From Aphelocoma coerulescens (lineage: Eukaryota; Chordata; Aves; Passeriformes; Corvidae), in NCBI RefSeq assembly GCF_041296385.1, contig NW_027184085.1:58624109-58688108 (forward strand): a stretch of DNA of 64,000 nt. Reading direction: 5' to 3'. A program made the position numbers and the translations under genes. Under the pieces are notes generated by a model, which searched no databases, was not told the origin of the DNA, and was given only the letters and a program-made list of their open reading frames with translations. Below are positions 1 to 13,400 of the stretch, piece by piece. Within the stretch, counting starts at the first letter, position 1, and the number at the start of each line of letters is the position of its first letter.

Positions 1-3000
1 TCTCCACATCTCACAAGTAATATAAACATAACATCATCAAGTGGATGGAAGATGAAGCTGTTTAAAGGCAGTACAAAACTGCATTACAGATTATAACAGA
101 ATCTCCCTGACTGGCCATTTGACATTAGGTCTTTTCCCCTAATAACTGAAGTTCACAAAATTACTTTAGTCTACTACCATTCAGACTAGATGATCACATT
201 TTCCAAGGTCTTACAGGCTGAATTTACAAAATTAACCATGTGTCAGTGTGGGTAGCTTTGAGTTTTCAATATGCTAACATTTAGGATCCCCCAAAAACTG
301 GAATAATGTGCTAAGAAAACAGCTATTTATTTCAAGACATTTTCATATAACCTTTTCTCAAAGATGTTACGTGCAGGTTTGAAAAAATACATTTTCCACT
401 TTGGGTTTCTTACAGACAAACTTAACAACACAGACTTTCACATCCTAAATGCGTTCCATTCTATTTACAGTTCTTTCTCATCTTAAAGCATAAAAAACTC
501 CAAAGATTTTGTCTCTAGAAAGAAGTTTATTAAAATTTCACTGTAGAATATTGTACTCTTTTTTTCCCTTCCCCTTCTCTGTTTATTGCCCCCTGAGAAG
601 AAAAAGAATGGTTAGAATGAGCACTTAAAGGTGACAGTTTCTAGACCAGCAAGATGCAGTGTGCAAAGACTTTGAAATGAGGGGAAAATGTGCCAGTTTC
701 AGGCTGCTCTGAGAAAGAGCAGAGATGACCAAAACTCCTGAGGCTGCTGGCACTCCTGCTTCTTGGCAGCTCCTGTTTCTGCTCTGGCTGAACAGAATCT
801 GGCACCAGCAAACTGACCAAAATACTGAAAGCAGATAAAACACACGGAGCTCAAATGAGAAGAACAGCAATTTAACAATATGCACCTTTAGATTCTGCCA
901 AAGTATGAATGAGTCTTCTCTGCCCAGCAAATATCTTCATTGATTCTTAAAGAAAGCTTAACAGAAAAAAGCTTAAAGAAAACTTGACAGAATAATGGTT
1001 TCTTTTATATGCTTTTAAATGTGTTTAAATTTACATCATAAGCTTGGAGTGCAAGAGAATTATTACAGGAATCTGGTGTTGGTCAAGCAGCTGACTAAAA
1101 AGCTAACTTATAACAACTCTCCCACAGTGAAAGGTAGCTTACAAGATAAATCAGGCTCTGCTTGGTCGCAGGAGCTGAAAAAGAGAAATCTGACAGGAAA
1201 AAAAAAGCAGTTATAGGTCAGATCTTTCCTGTCCAACTTCAACCATCTCCTAGACCCTTGCAGTTTCTTAGATGGATGATCTTCAAAGCTCTGCAAGGGC
1301 TTTAGAAGACAATATTTTCATGGGCAGCACAGCTTAAACAGATTTTTTTCCTGACTTCTTAGTTGATAGGGATATAATCTGAGAGTAATAATTATAATAC
1401 CACTAAAACTAATAAATCAATTTTGATGAAGCTATTTACATGAGTGATAATATTCAGAAGTACTACCTGCAAGCTGAGATAGGGAATCAATACAGAAAAG
1501 GCTGCTCAAGTTGATCAAGGGTACGGTTTTTAAAGGCAAGCCAGACTATGGCAGAGATTACAGATAGAGAAGGTGAACAAAAGGTGAAAACTTCAATCCT
1601 TTACAGGAAACTGATTGCAGTAAATTTTTAAGTCCCCCCAAGAACCAATAAACAGCCGCACAAAAATATCTGGAAGGAGATCAAGTTTCATTTACAAGTC
1701 AATGAAGACAAATTAAGAAAGGCAAAATGACAGGAGCCTCTACACACTTAAAATACTTTCCATGGTTCAAGGAGGTTCTTCCCAAAGTAGTTGTCTCTGC
1801 AACTGATTTAAAGCTACACATATATCTGCTAATAAGCTCGATGAGTAAAGAGTCACTGGGCTACAGTTGATTGATATTCTTTACTCTCTCCTGCAAAAAC
1901 CCAATCTCCCCAGAAAAGATATGGCTGACATTTAAAATATACATATACTGTGGTATTTGCTAAGGTTTTAAACAGTTGTGAGTCTCAAATTCTGAGGAGT
2001 TGGCTTTTTTTCCTGAGTGCCTGATTAGCATAGCGAGGAAGAGCCATATTCTGAGAACTTCTGAACACATTTAACATATTTCAGGCCTCACGTATTATAC
2101 AAAGGAAACCTGATTGCTGCAGCATTTAAGTTTGGGGGTACATCCTTCCCCTTCTGCACAACAGTCTAAAAGGGCAGATAGATGTTGAGAAGCATTTCTC
2201 ACCCTGGGACTTGGCTGTCACATCTAAGACTTGGAATGGAGCCAGAGGTAAATTTGGAGGACACTTTTCTTTCATGTGGCTTTGGGTAGCTCTCCTGACA
2301 GAGGCAGGCAGTAGAAAGGTCAGAAATTTTTTCCAACATCATTGGCATTCAAAAAGAATAGTCACACACTTAGCTTTATTTTTCTTCACTGGCTGTAAAG
2401 CTATTTTATGTAGCTTAGGAGGCATTTTCAACCTATTTAAAGAGAGCTTTCAATATGAAGATCTCTTAAACTTCACAAATTGTTATGCAGTATTGTAAAA
2501 TTAAGCCTCATGAGACTAAAGTCTTTGAATTGTAAATCTGTAATGTCCTGGACACGAATAATCATCAACGGGAAGCAGGCAGGGATGCAAAGCTGGCTTC
2601 CCTAAGTGCAGATGATGGGAGTTCCTGAACCTTCTTCTTTGCTTCCAATTATATTTCTCCAGTCCCACTGTGAGCGTTAATTACAGTCACAGCTGACAGA
2701 GAAGTAGCATGTCATGAAGAAACAGATTTGAGAGGAAAGGGAAAAGAGAGAGAAAACAGATACATACTGTGTCCATGAATTTTTAGACTTTGCGATTGGA
2801 GGGGGATAGATTTCATGAAATAACTAAAGCAATCATAATTTTTCTCCAAACTGCTCCTCAGAACTCGATTATGCAATTTACCAGTTTTCCTCTCTTTGTC
2901 CCATTGGGTTTTACTATTTTTTTAAGCACTATTTTGACTCTAATGTCTTCAATCTTGTTTCCTGTTTACTCATTCCGATTACTTTATTTCAGTTTATTCA

Positions 3001-6000
3001 AATAAAAGACTGTCATTGCAGGCTAGATCTAGAAATACCCATTATAAAAGTGCAGACTAAAATAAAATCAATTTACAACCTTCTAAATCTAAGGAGAAAT
3101 TACATTTAATGTTTCCAGATAGTTATACAATAATTTCAGAATAACACTCTGAGTATATAAACCTCCTGCTAATTTATAGCTCAGAACTGATCAAGAGAAA
3201 ATTAAAACTTGAAGATTGTTTCTGGTTTACTGTATTTTTTAAGTTCCACTGGATTTCTTCTCTTTCAGCTGTGACTTAACATAGCATGATCATTTATAGG
3301 GAATGCAAGGACAGAGACATCTTGTGGTAACAAGACGTTTGCAAACAAATGCACTTTCATATACTAAAACTCTCTTTAGATACATGAAATAAGTTTAGTT
3401 TACTACAACTTTTAAATCATTTCAAAACAAAAACTTTCAAATTAAAATATCAAAATGCTCCACTGATAAAAATGTTTATTATTTTAAAGAATTGTTTGGA
3501 GATTTTATTGAAAAAGCAACATTGTTGAAATTGTATGCCTGTTGAAAAGAATACCCATCAAAAAAGACTCAGCTCTAATTTCAGTAAACATAAGCAGCTG
3601 CTCTGAGTTGGACCTACCTAGAAAAGAAATTTAACCAAACAAATATAACAAAAAACATTGCCTCCTTACAGAGGAATACTGAAGAACTCTCCAGTAGTGG
3701 GGAAATTAAATGGTGCGTCTAAATTGCAACAAGGAAAAGCCAGGACAGATGTTTCTTCCTGTGGTGGTCCCCAAAAAAGACATTAGAAATGATGGGTGGA
3801 AGTGATACAGGTATGTCAAGACAGTGAGGACTTTCCTCCTGTGTCAGTCTCCATACTGGACTTCTTTCATTCAGTTTCCTCATCTTAAAAAGATGGCAAT
3901 ATTAAATGCACTAGAAACAGGAATGATTATGGCATTTCTAAATTTTTAGGAATCTAGATGAGTCTATCCCCTTGTTAAATAAATGTCATTGATCAATATT
4001 CTTTTAAGTGAAAGGAAAAAAACAAATAAAACTTGAGGATTACAAAAAATTTTTAAGTCCTACAAAATATTGCCTAATGCTGAATGACTGAGGGGTCATG
4101 AAGTTCAGGGAGATTAAACACTTCAACTATGACTACAGATCAAGGTCAGACACCAGCTTTGGAAAATCGCCTCACAGCCCAAGCTTCAGCTTTTAACAGC
4201 AGCTGACACAGTCTTATATAGGCATATTATCCTTCAGTTTACTGGCATAAAAGCAGCCATGCATGAGATGTTGATCATTACAAGCTACCATAAAAAAAAC
4301 CCCAGAACTCTCTCCAAAAATATTTGAAACAGATGTTGAGAGCAACATTAGACGTAGGTCTATGTTGCCCTCTGGAATGTGAGAAAAACAAATGCTAGTA
4401 TTTTCAAGTAGAGAAATAATTCCTGTGAGTGGATTTACCACACTGCATCAGAAAAGATCTCTTTCATGATACCAGGTTAAAGAAGAACAATTTTGGGTCT
4501 GAAATGCTAAATGAGTTTGCAGAGTGACAATTGAGATTGCTATTATGTGGCCTGGAAGACATCACAGGCTGTTTTGCCAGATGTCTAGAAAGTCAGACAT
4601 TTACGGAACAGAGAGCACACAGTCCAGGAAGTGTGTTGCTCCTATTGCCATTATTTTTTATTAATATTATATCCTGTCTTTTGAAGACCAAAATCATGTC
4701 CTAATGCAGCTTTCCAAAGATTTCAGAGAAGGGAGAGAGTAGATACAGACAAGATTACTCACTTCTGCTTTCACAAAGTTGCACCATGGCTATTTATAAT
4801 GTTTAAAATACTGCTAAAAAATATTTGGTTCACCTTTAACCAGGAGACAGACACTTTTCTTATCAACAGCTAGATAGCTTAATAGTTTTTACCAAATTAC
4901 CAATTATGAGTACAGCTTCAAGTCAGAACACACTGATATTTTTTTTAAATCAAATGTAACACCTTTTAAAAAGGTGAAACTTAGTAAAGAGAAGGCAAGC
5001 ATCCTGTCACCTGCTTCAGGCTGTAAACTATGATAACAGGGAATAATGAAACATGACAAAAAGTTCTGAGATCCCTCATTGAAGAGATAATTAGTAAGGA
5101 AACAAAGCCAAATTAAATACTGCACTTGGCAACACAAGCAGTTTTTGAAGTCATGCTTTCCTCTCTCACAATTGGTTTCAGCTAAACTACAGCCTTAACA
5201 TTAATTGTAAACCAAAACAACAGTGCCTAGGAAAAATAATGAGTATGGAATAAGGAAAAAAATAAACTATTACTTAAGGTATTAGGGAAACCAAAAGTTC
5301 CTGAGGGCCTCTGCTTGCCACTGCTGTCCAAAGCCAAGGAAGCTAGAAGAATTCAAAGTTTTTTCCAGAGAGCACTGAAGAGATGGCTGGTGATAATTAG
5401 CTCACCAGGCTTGTATCCAAGTAAATACGGTTTCACCTAAATGGGGTAAGAGTAATGATGATGCTGTTAGGGACAGAGACATTACAGGCCTGTGAGTCTG
5501 AAAGTTCAGAATACAGTATATATGTCCTGCAAGGGAGATAAAAGTGGCTGGTAACTCAGACATGTTGAGATGCTGTAAAAAATGATGGAATTGGGATGTT
5601 CTGGCTTTGTACTTTCCTCCTGCAGAGATAATTAAGGAGAGGAAACTAGCTCACGACTTTTTCAAGGTGACAGAATTATTTATTTGTGTAACAGAACACA
5701 CAGTGTGCATAGTGGAAGACAGAATGACACAGATGTGCACACCTGGACCCGGAGATACACACACAGCCAGTCAACCTTCATCATGGGGTGGTGCAAGTGA
5801 TACCTTGAGGGCATCTAGAGTGTGAAACAGTCTCTATCATGCCACCTTGCTCATCAAAATAATTCTTCTCTTTGCCTTCAAGAAACAAAGCAGCTTCTTC
5901 AGGATGGTGGAAAGTGACCCAAAGAATAGAGACCCATTTACTGCTCTTTGAACCAGTGTCTGGTCACTGCCTGTGCTGCATGCCCCATTCAAACCACCCT

Positions 6001-9000
6001 GTGTACCTCAAGCATTTTGCCCCTCCACCTCCTAGAAATGTTGAGTCTCTCATTGCTTGTGAAGTACATTCTTCAATGACTGTATCTCAGGTTAGCAGTC
6101 TCTTTCTTGCACCAAGAGAAATCCAGAGGGACCTACTTCTTGTTTCTGCAAGAAGATTTAAGACTAGATGATCTGTGTTCTTTCACTACTCTCTTCTCTC
6201 CAAAAGAAATAATATTCACAGTAACAGGCCAGCATATTTTTCAGATCAGCAGGGAGAATAGCATTATGCTGCAAGAACTGGACTTACCCAGGATTCAGAA
6301 GAAAGTCAACTTGAAAGGCTGTTCAATCAGAATTGATTACATTTACATTTTACTGTAGATAAGAAAAACCTCCTTTTATGTAATCCCTCAGAAATAACTA
6401 AAACATAAGGGGAAAAAAAAAACCTGAAAGAGCATAATCGGGACAGCCATACACTTCTGCAATGGTTACAGAGGAAACAGAAAGTTAACTTTGAAAAGAG
6501 TATACAGGTCTGCAGCTGGACCTATACTGAAAGAAATCTTTCCATTCTGCTACTTTTTGCTGTCATAGGTATACTACTGAAAACAGAATATGTTAACTGA
6601 AAGTGCAGCAATTATTCTGTGTCCTCACCCCTCCTAAGCACTCCTAATAAAATATTTTCAGGGACTTTTTGCAGGGGAAGGGAAAAAAATCTGAAATATT
6701 ATAATAGACCTCAACAGTGTACTACTTAGGTAAGTATTAATAGTGCTAATTCCCTCAGAACTGGAGATCTGTTCAGAAAAAATAACCTTTGGCATTTCAA
6801 CAAATGCCTATGTAGAACATCGAAGCATTGTCAAGGCTGGAGCAAGTAAGAGAGATTTGAGGGAAAAAATAGTTCAGGCAAGAGAGAAGAGCAGAAGGTA
6901 TGAAGAATAATAATAAATTGGCTATAATAAATAACTTTAACATTAAAAAATACCTTCTAAATGTGCTCATTGCTGTTGATGTGTCAATACTAAAAGTAAT
7001 CTACCAATACCTTTTTCTCCTCAATGCAGTGTTTTTGCACCTGCTGCAAATGTCACTTTGCTAAGCTTTTCATTAAAATACTCACCATCCAGGGTGGAAT
7101 GAGGTGTTTCCTGTCACTAGACATCATCTATCACATTGCCTGCAAATCATTGCCCACTGAAGTGGTACTCATTAAAAAAAATACAGCGAAAACTACAACT
7201 GTAAAAACTGCCTATCCCATTGCAAAAAGCAAGTTTTTAAGAAACTGAAATGATTTTTAAGAAATTTAAAGCTCTTTTTTTCCCAAGCACTTAAGCTGTT
7301 GAGCCATTCCCGTAATCTAGAAACACTTAAGTACCAGTTTATGCCACATATCACTCCAAATTCCTTTTAAAGTGTTTTGTTACCTTCAATTGCTTAACAT
7401 GTGCTTTTGCTTTGTAGACAATTACCACACTGCAGGCAATTCTTAAGTATTTTTGACAGACAGAGCAGCAAAATGCCTGTATCAATCTACATGCTTTTAC
7501 AGGCCTTTTATAATCAAGAGCCTGTGTTTCACTGCTGTTTAAAACTTACACTGTTAAAATGCATGACCTCACTCTGGTAGGCACAACATAGATAAACATC
7601 AAATTACAATCTCCCAATAAATTAATTTAATTTTAACTCAGTTAAATAAAGTGGATAATTGACTTAACTCTTCTCACCTCTTTTCTCAGAAACTACTCAT
7701 ATTGTTCTACATATACCATTGACAGAATTGCCATATGTTATTTAATTTCATGAGGTAAACTATTGCACAGGACTACTCAAATGCAGCTAATTCACAAGAC
7801 TTGAAATTCCATTAATTATTCTAAATAATTTTTATGTTTATGTTGCCTTCAAGAGCAAAGGGCCACACCCTCAAGTATCCACACCTCCTGCTCCCAAATA
7901 AACAAAAAAGAGACACTTTTGGATAGAACTAGTTTGAAGGACAGAACGAGAAAGCAAACGACCATATCAAAAATTCCATCATGAAACAGGAGATGCCATT
8001 AGTATCACTCTTTTTGGTTACACTGGGTTTCACACAATCCCGAGGTATACACAGATGTTGCTGTGATCATGGACGTTCAGATGTCTCTGCATCACAAGGC
8101 TGAGATCAGAAGCAATAGGACACACATGGAAAAGACCAAATGCTATAACCACACCTTGTATTTTGTCACAAGGTTTAGCTGGACTAAGCTGGAAGTAGCA
8201 AGGTGGGATCACACAGACATGGGAAGCAAACAGACACAGGAAAAGCAAGCGGAGAGGGAGTGTCAGTCCTGAGGACAACATGTGTGTCACCAACCACAGT
8301 GCTCTGCTTCTCTGGAGCCAGTGTTTATGAGCAGTGTCTGTTCTCAGGAAAGGAGTCTCACCATAAATTTATGGGCTGCTTAGACTGTCAGTCTGCTCTC
8401 TGGCTACCTGAGCAAGTACAGTGCACCTCACTTTGCTGATAGTGCTTATCAATTAACAGCTGGAAAATATGCTGTGTAGTATTGCTACTGCTGCATGAAA
8501 TATTTCAAATTGTTTCTAAATCAAGAGATGTTGTCTAGGTTTACAAAGAAGCAACACTAGTACATTCAACTTATTAAGTCCCTCCAACCTAGAATTACTT
8601 TGAACTCACTATGCTATCATTTCCTTAATTTAGAGAAAACAAATTGACAGCATTCTTGTCATCAAACTGCAGTACCCTGAGCAATATTCAAAGAGCAATG
8701 TTCACAATGTGACCAATGCTGAGCATTAAGTCTGTTGGACTTACTTCAAATGTTTTGACAATTATATCAACATCTCCCAGAGTACAATGTCATTGTTAAC
8801 CACTCTAAACTGTATTCAAGATGTGTTCAAATTACCCCAGCAGCAGTGCTGCAGGAATATTTCACACCTGCTGCTCCCAAAGGAGCAATATTTCCCTCTG
8901 CATTGTTTAAAGATCAGAAGACCAAAAGAGACCTTTACGTTCATCAGGTCAGGAGAAGGCAGCCAGGGCATTTTTCCCAATAGAATGCTCCTACCAAAGG

Positions 9001-9845
9001 CTTCCTCCTTAATGGTTAACAGCAAGGACATAATTAAGAACAAACTGGAATAGTTAAAATAGTTAAAATAACACAAATAACACAAGTAACACAAATAGCA
9101 TAATGAAAACCAATCAATTCTTCCAATTTTCAGATCTCTTAACAAAACTCTGACTGCCAGATGCCATGTTCACTTTTCTGTCCTCCAAGCAGCAAGTAGC
9201 AAGCCCAGCCCAGTTATCAGGGGAAAGCCTTGTGTTAGTTCACAGATACATGGGTAGGATCTCAGATCCACATGCATTAAAGCTGAAAAGAAGAAACTGC
9301 AGTTTTCAGTCAAGCAGGACAGCAAACTCAAATCACACAGCTGGTACACGTAAATCTCATTGTCTCCACAGAGAAAAGCTTTGTCGAGTCTTCAGAACAA
9401 GCCTTCCTCAAAGCCAGGACAGTGACCACAGTTTGGCAAAAACACACCAGGTTATCTTTTTCTGAGCTGCCACAGGTGCCAGCAGGACTACAGAGGTCAG
9501 CACAAGCTGCATGGCCCACTCTGAGGTCTGCTTCTCACCAGCTCACCCACGCCACTCTGAAGTCCCTGGACATCCCTCTGCCAAGCAGCCCTATGGCTGC
9601 AGGAATGTCTGCAAAGCTGTAACAGAAATATGGTCTTCCCCTGTACCTAGTAGGAAAAGCAAAATGCAGAAGAAAAGGTTGCTCTGGATGAAAGATATTA
9701 AGCGATTTGAGAAGGCCTGGGGCAGCTAACACCATTTTTACTAAGGTTCCCTCCCAGTATCAAATAGCATTAAAATTTCAGAGAGATTTTATACAAATTT
9801 CCTAACTTCAATTTCCCAGTTTCCCCCTATCTAGCAAATTGACAA
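1..9845. other. Non-genic sequence downstream of HSD17B4
   Basis: I see no gene, RNA gene or clear transposable element here. The open frames are short (109 codons or fewer), scattered and without recognisable motifs. Content is AT-rich with short homopolymers. A short tandem repeat lies at 9051-9103 and is listed separately. By known vertebrate synteny this side of HSD17B4 is intergenic. Confidence 0.6.
9051..9103. repeat. Short tandem repeat of TAGTTAAAA and ATAACACAA-like units
   Basis: Two copies of a 9-bp TAGTTAAAA unit are followed directly by about four 9-bp units related to ATAACACAA, the last degraded. It is a small minisatellite and explains the repetitive Cys-Tyr-Leu pattern of a minus-strand frame crossing it. 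Confidence 0.7.
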
Positions 9846-10400
9846 ATCTGATCTCTTTTTATGACAAGGTTATAAACTTAATAGGTGAGAGAAAGGCTGT
9901 GCATGTGTCTACCTAGACTTTAGTAAAGACTTCTACACCATTTCCCACATTTCCAGGAGAAACTGGGTTCCCATGCTGTGGACAGGTGTACTCTTTGCTG
10001 GGTTAAAAACTGGCTGGATGGTCAGGCCCAGAGGGAGGTGGTGAACGGAGCTGGGGAAGGGTCTGGAGCACAAATCACTCTCCATACAACTGTCTCAAGG
10101 GAGGTTATAATGAGGTGGGGGCTCAAGTTCTTCTTCCAAGCAGGAAGTGATAGTATGAGAGGAAATAGCCTCGAGCTGCACCAGAGGAGGTTTAGACTGG
10201 ATGGAAAATTTCTTCATCGAAATGGTTATCAAGCCCTGGAACAGGCTGCACAGCGAAGTTGCTGAGTCCCCATCCCTGAAGGTATTTAAAATTTGTGTAG
10301 GTGTGTCACTTAAAAGCATGTTCTAGTGGTGCAGTGTTAGGTGTGCAGCTGGACTTGATGATCTGAGAGGTCTTCTCCAACCCAAATGATTCTATGATTG
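9846..10400 (+). mobile_element. CR1 LINE fragment, plus orientation, internally deleted
   Basis: The left part translates to a degraded piece of the CR1 reverse transcriptase region with frameshifts and stops. The right part is the CR1 3' end, recognisable from AGGAGGTTTAGACTGGAT near 10185, the stretch about an accident-prone 'tggaacaggctgc' near 10239, and the tail GATCTGAGAGGTCTTCTCCA followed by ATGATTCTATGATTG near 10400. The middle of the element is missing between the reverse transcriptase segment and the 3' segment. It is a dead 5'-truncated copy outside the gene. Confidence 0.9.
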
Positions 10401-13400
10401 TCTTCATATTAAAAAAAAAATACAAAAACAATAACAAAAGCTGAAAAAAGTCACTAAAAAATGGATTCATAATCCAGATCAGTATGTTAAAAAAACATTG
10501 CTAGTGGCTTCCAAATTTTTCACCAAATGAATGCAGAGACATTGGAAGCGCTTCACTGTGTTTGAAGAGGATTCATTCATAAAAATCATTATTTTATATG
10601 ACCTAATATATTTTTTTTAAATCCTGTATTGAATATTGAAAATCTATTATACAAAATGTTTGAAATGACAGAGTAGAAAAGCATGCATAATACTGCAATT
10701 AAATTATGCCTCTCATCTAAAGACTTCAAGGCCTTCTCATGGCTGCTTGGATTTTCACAGCAGTGAATAGTTTACATTCTCCAAAACTGAAAGCAGAAGA
10801 TTCTCCCTTCACAGTTAAGAGCCCAGACAGGTATAATTTAATCACACCACCCAGCCCGCAACACACAGCAGAACAAATCTGACCATGTCCAGTACAAAAA
10901 TGTTCATCGTGACCAACCAGCGTTCAGGCTGAGTAATACTTCAGATTAAAAATACAATTCCCTAATGACAGTATTTAAAATATGAAGGAGAAAGGCATTG
11001 TAAGAGAGCATATAAATTTCATGACTTCTTAGTCTTTCAGATAAACACCTTTTCTTTCAAGTGATGATGATCGAAATGATGATCCAAGTAATTTAACAGT
11101 TAACATAAAAGTAATGTTCTTTGAATCAAAGTTATGGCAAAATACAACTGTTTCTCCATCCTCTGACACAGTCAGCTATGCGAACAGTAGTGCCTTTAGG
11201 AAATGTGAGTATAGCAAAACAGAGGGTGATAATAGCACAGATATTGTTACCATAAAGCCACACAACAGTTTCAACTTGATTCTTTCAATTTGTTCAACAT
11301 GTAAGTCAATTAAATTGATTTTACTGGAGTCAGGGAATATTAATAATTGTCATGTTAGAAGAATAGTACCGTGCAGATAACACCAATATGATGTGGCTGT
11401 ACCCTAGCAACTAAACACCATCTCACAACAGCTCATATTGTTATATCCTCTTCTAGTTTACTCTTGGGGGTTCATAATTTGATCCAATTTTTTATTTTTA
11501 TCTCCTTCTTAAAGCAAAGTGCTGTGTCCATACAACTCTCTGGAAACCATGAACTTTCAATGACTTCAAAGTCACCAATGTATTTCTTAATCTCTGACTT
11601 TTATCATGATGAGAGAAGTCTTCTATCAAAATATATCAATGAGAAAAGCAATTATTCAAAAAATTACTTGCAGCTTCATAATCTGAGAATCACCAACCTG
11701 GATTTTGCTCTGGAGACATCTCAATAGGACAAAAAAGTGCACCATTTTCTCTCTTACCGGAAAGAATCTATGTCCTTACAAGAGGGCAGAGTTAAATGTT
11801 AGCAAGATACCTTCAGAACTTATTGGGATAGCTTCCTTGGGACAGGTGAAGCTCCAGATCTCATGATTTGCAGTGTTCACTCTTGGAATAAATGAGGGCA
11901 TATCTCAAGTTTTCCCAGCTGGGAGATAAAAGGGAAGCAAAAACCCAGTCCCTTGTGACACTGTGGTATTTGATACAGGAGGGGCTTAATAAGACAATCA
12001 AAATTTTGCAGGAGAAACGATTGCTGCTATTAACAAAGGATATTTGAAAAAGCATAAGGTTACAAGTTGTTTGTTTTCAGGGCAAGATTACTCATTCCCT
12101 AGTGCAGCTTCTACCGTGCTCAGTTTAGTGCAATAAAATTACAGACTGCTTATCAGTAGATTTCTCTCATATGCATTGAATCTTAAACAGACAAAACCAG
12201 ATGTCTAAGAACACAACAGAAACACCACGGACTTTGTAAAAAACACTTTAACAGTGAAAATCTTTGCTCTGATCACAAAGCATGTAAGTTTTAGCTACTG
12301 AAATTTTACCTAGATCTAACAGGGGACTTTTCTAAACTCAGCAATGTGCCAGCTCCAGTTTGATCAGATTATCTAAATTTCTTTGCTTCTTGTGAATGCA
12401 TATGGTCTTAGTGCACTACTACTGTTCTCTGAAGTCCAATGAACAGTGACACATGTATTTTCTGCTGATACACAAGAAGAACTTGCTAAAATGCCAGTAA
12501 AACTTACATAAAGTGCACATCTCAGTGAACCATTTTAACAGTTGTAAAATTGAAGAAGAAAATAATAATCAATAGCTGCTTCAGTGAGAAAACACCATAA
12601 TTATTATTACCACCTACACATGGCATCTATGATACCACTTGAGAGAATTCAAAAATTATACAAACATCAGGAAGAAATCTTGCAGCACTTCAGCACCATT
12701 TTTGCATGTCAATCTACCATTGAAATTACCTTGAATTGTTAACAAATTAGTCTTTCCAACAACATAGTTATCATTTTTGCTAAATAAACACTAAATTTAT
12801 ATATAACAGGTGAATTTTCATTTTACCTCCTGGAGGAGATTTAATGCATTCACATTATTAAGGATTTATAAACTTTCCTTCAGATTTCATTCCTGCTGCT
12901 GCTGAAGAACCTTTTTTAAATTAGTTCTTCTGTGACAGATATCTATGCGTCACTTTAAAGAGACATTTATGCAGGGCACTGTCATCAGCATATTGAGAAA
13001 ATATTTTAAATATTTAAGAGATTATTATTAATGCAACATTTATCAGAGTAATAAATGAAGAAATATAGTATTGGAATCAAAGCCTATTTTTCCATTATTG
13101 GAAAGAAACTCCAGTCCATGCATTCCTGATATTTTCAGATGTTCTAGACATCTGATAAGTTATTAAAAGTTTTATAAAAGTTACTATATACCTTTAGTCT
13201 TAAAAAGACTGGAATTCTTACACACTTCTTGTTTCAGTATCTTTAGCCCATGGGTCTCCTGAGGAAATGGGAAACTGAAAGATAAACAAACTCACGGTTC
13301 TTTGCACAGTAGAGCAGAACTTTGGAAATTTAGTTTAAGAACCTGATGCACTCATCTGTTATGTGGCCATGAGGAAGTCTAGTTTCCAAGTACCAAGTTT

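Noticed and set aside
8816..9145. 109-codon minus-strand frame with repeated Cys-Tyr-Leu
   Set aside because: It is produced by the 9-bp tandem repeat at 9051-9103.
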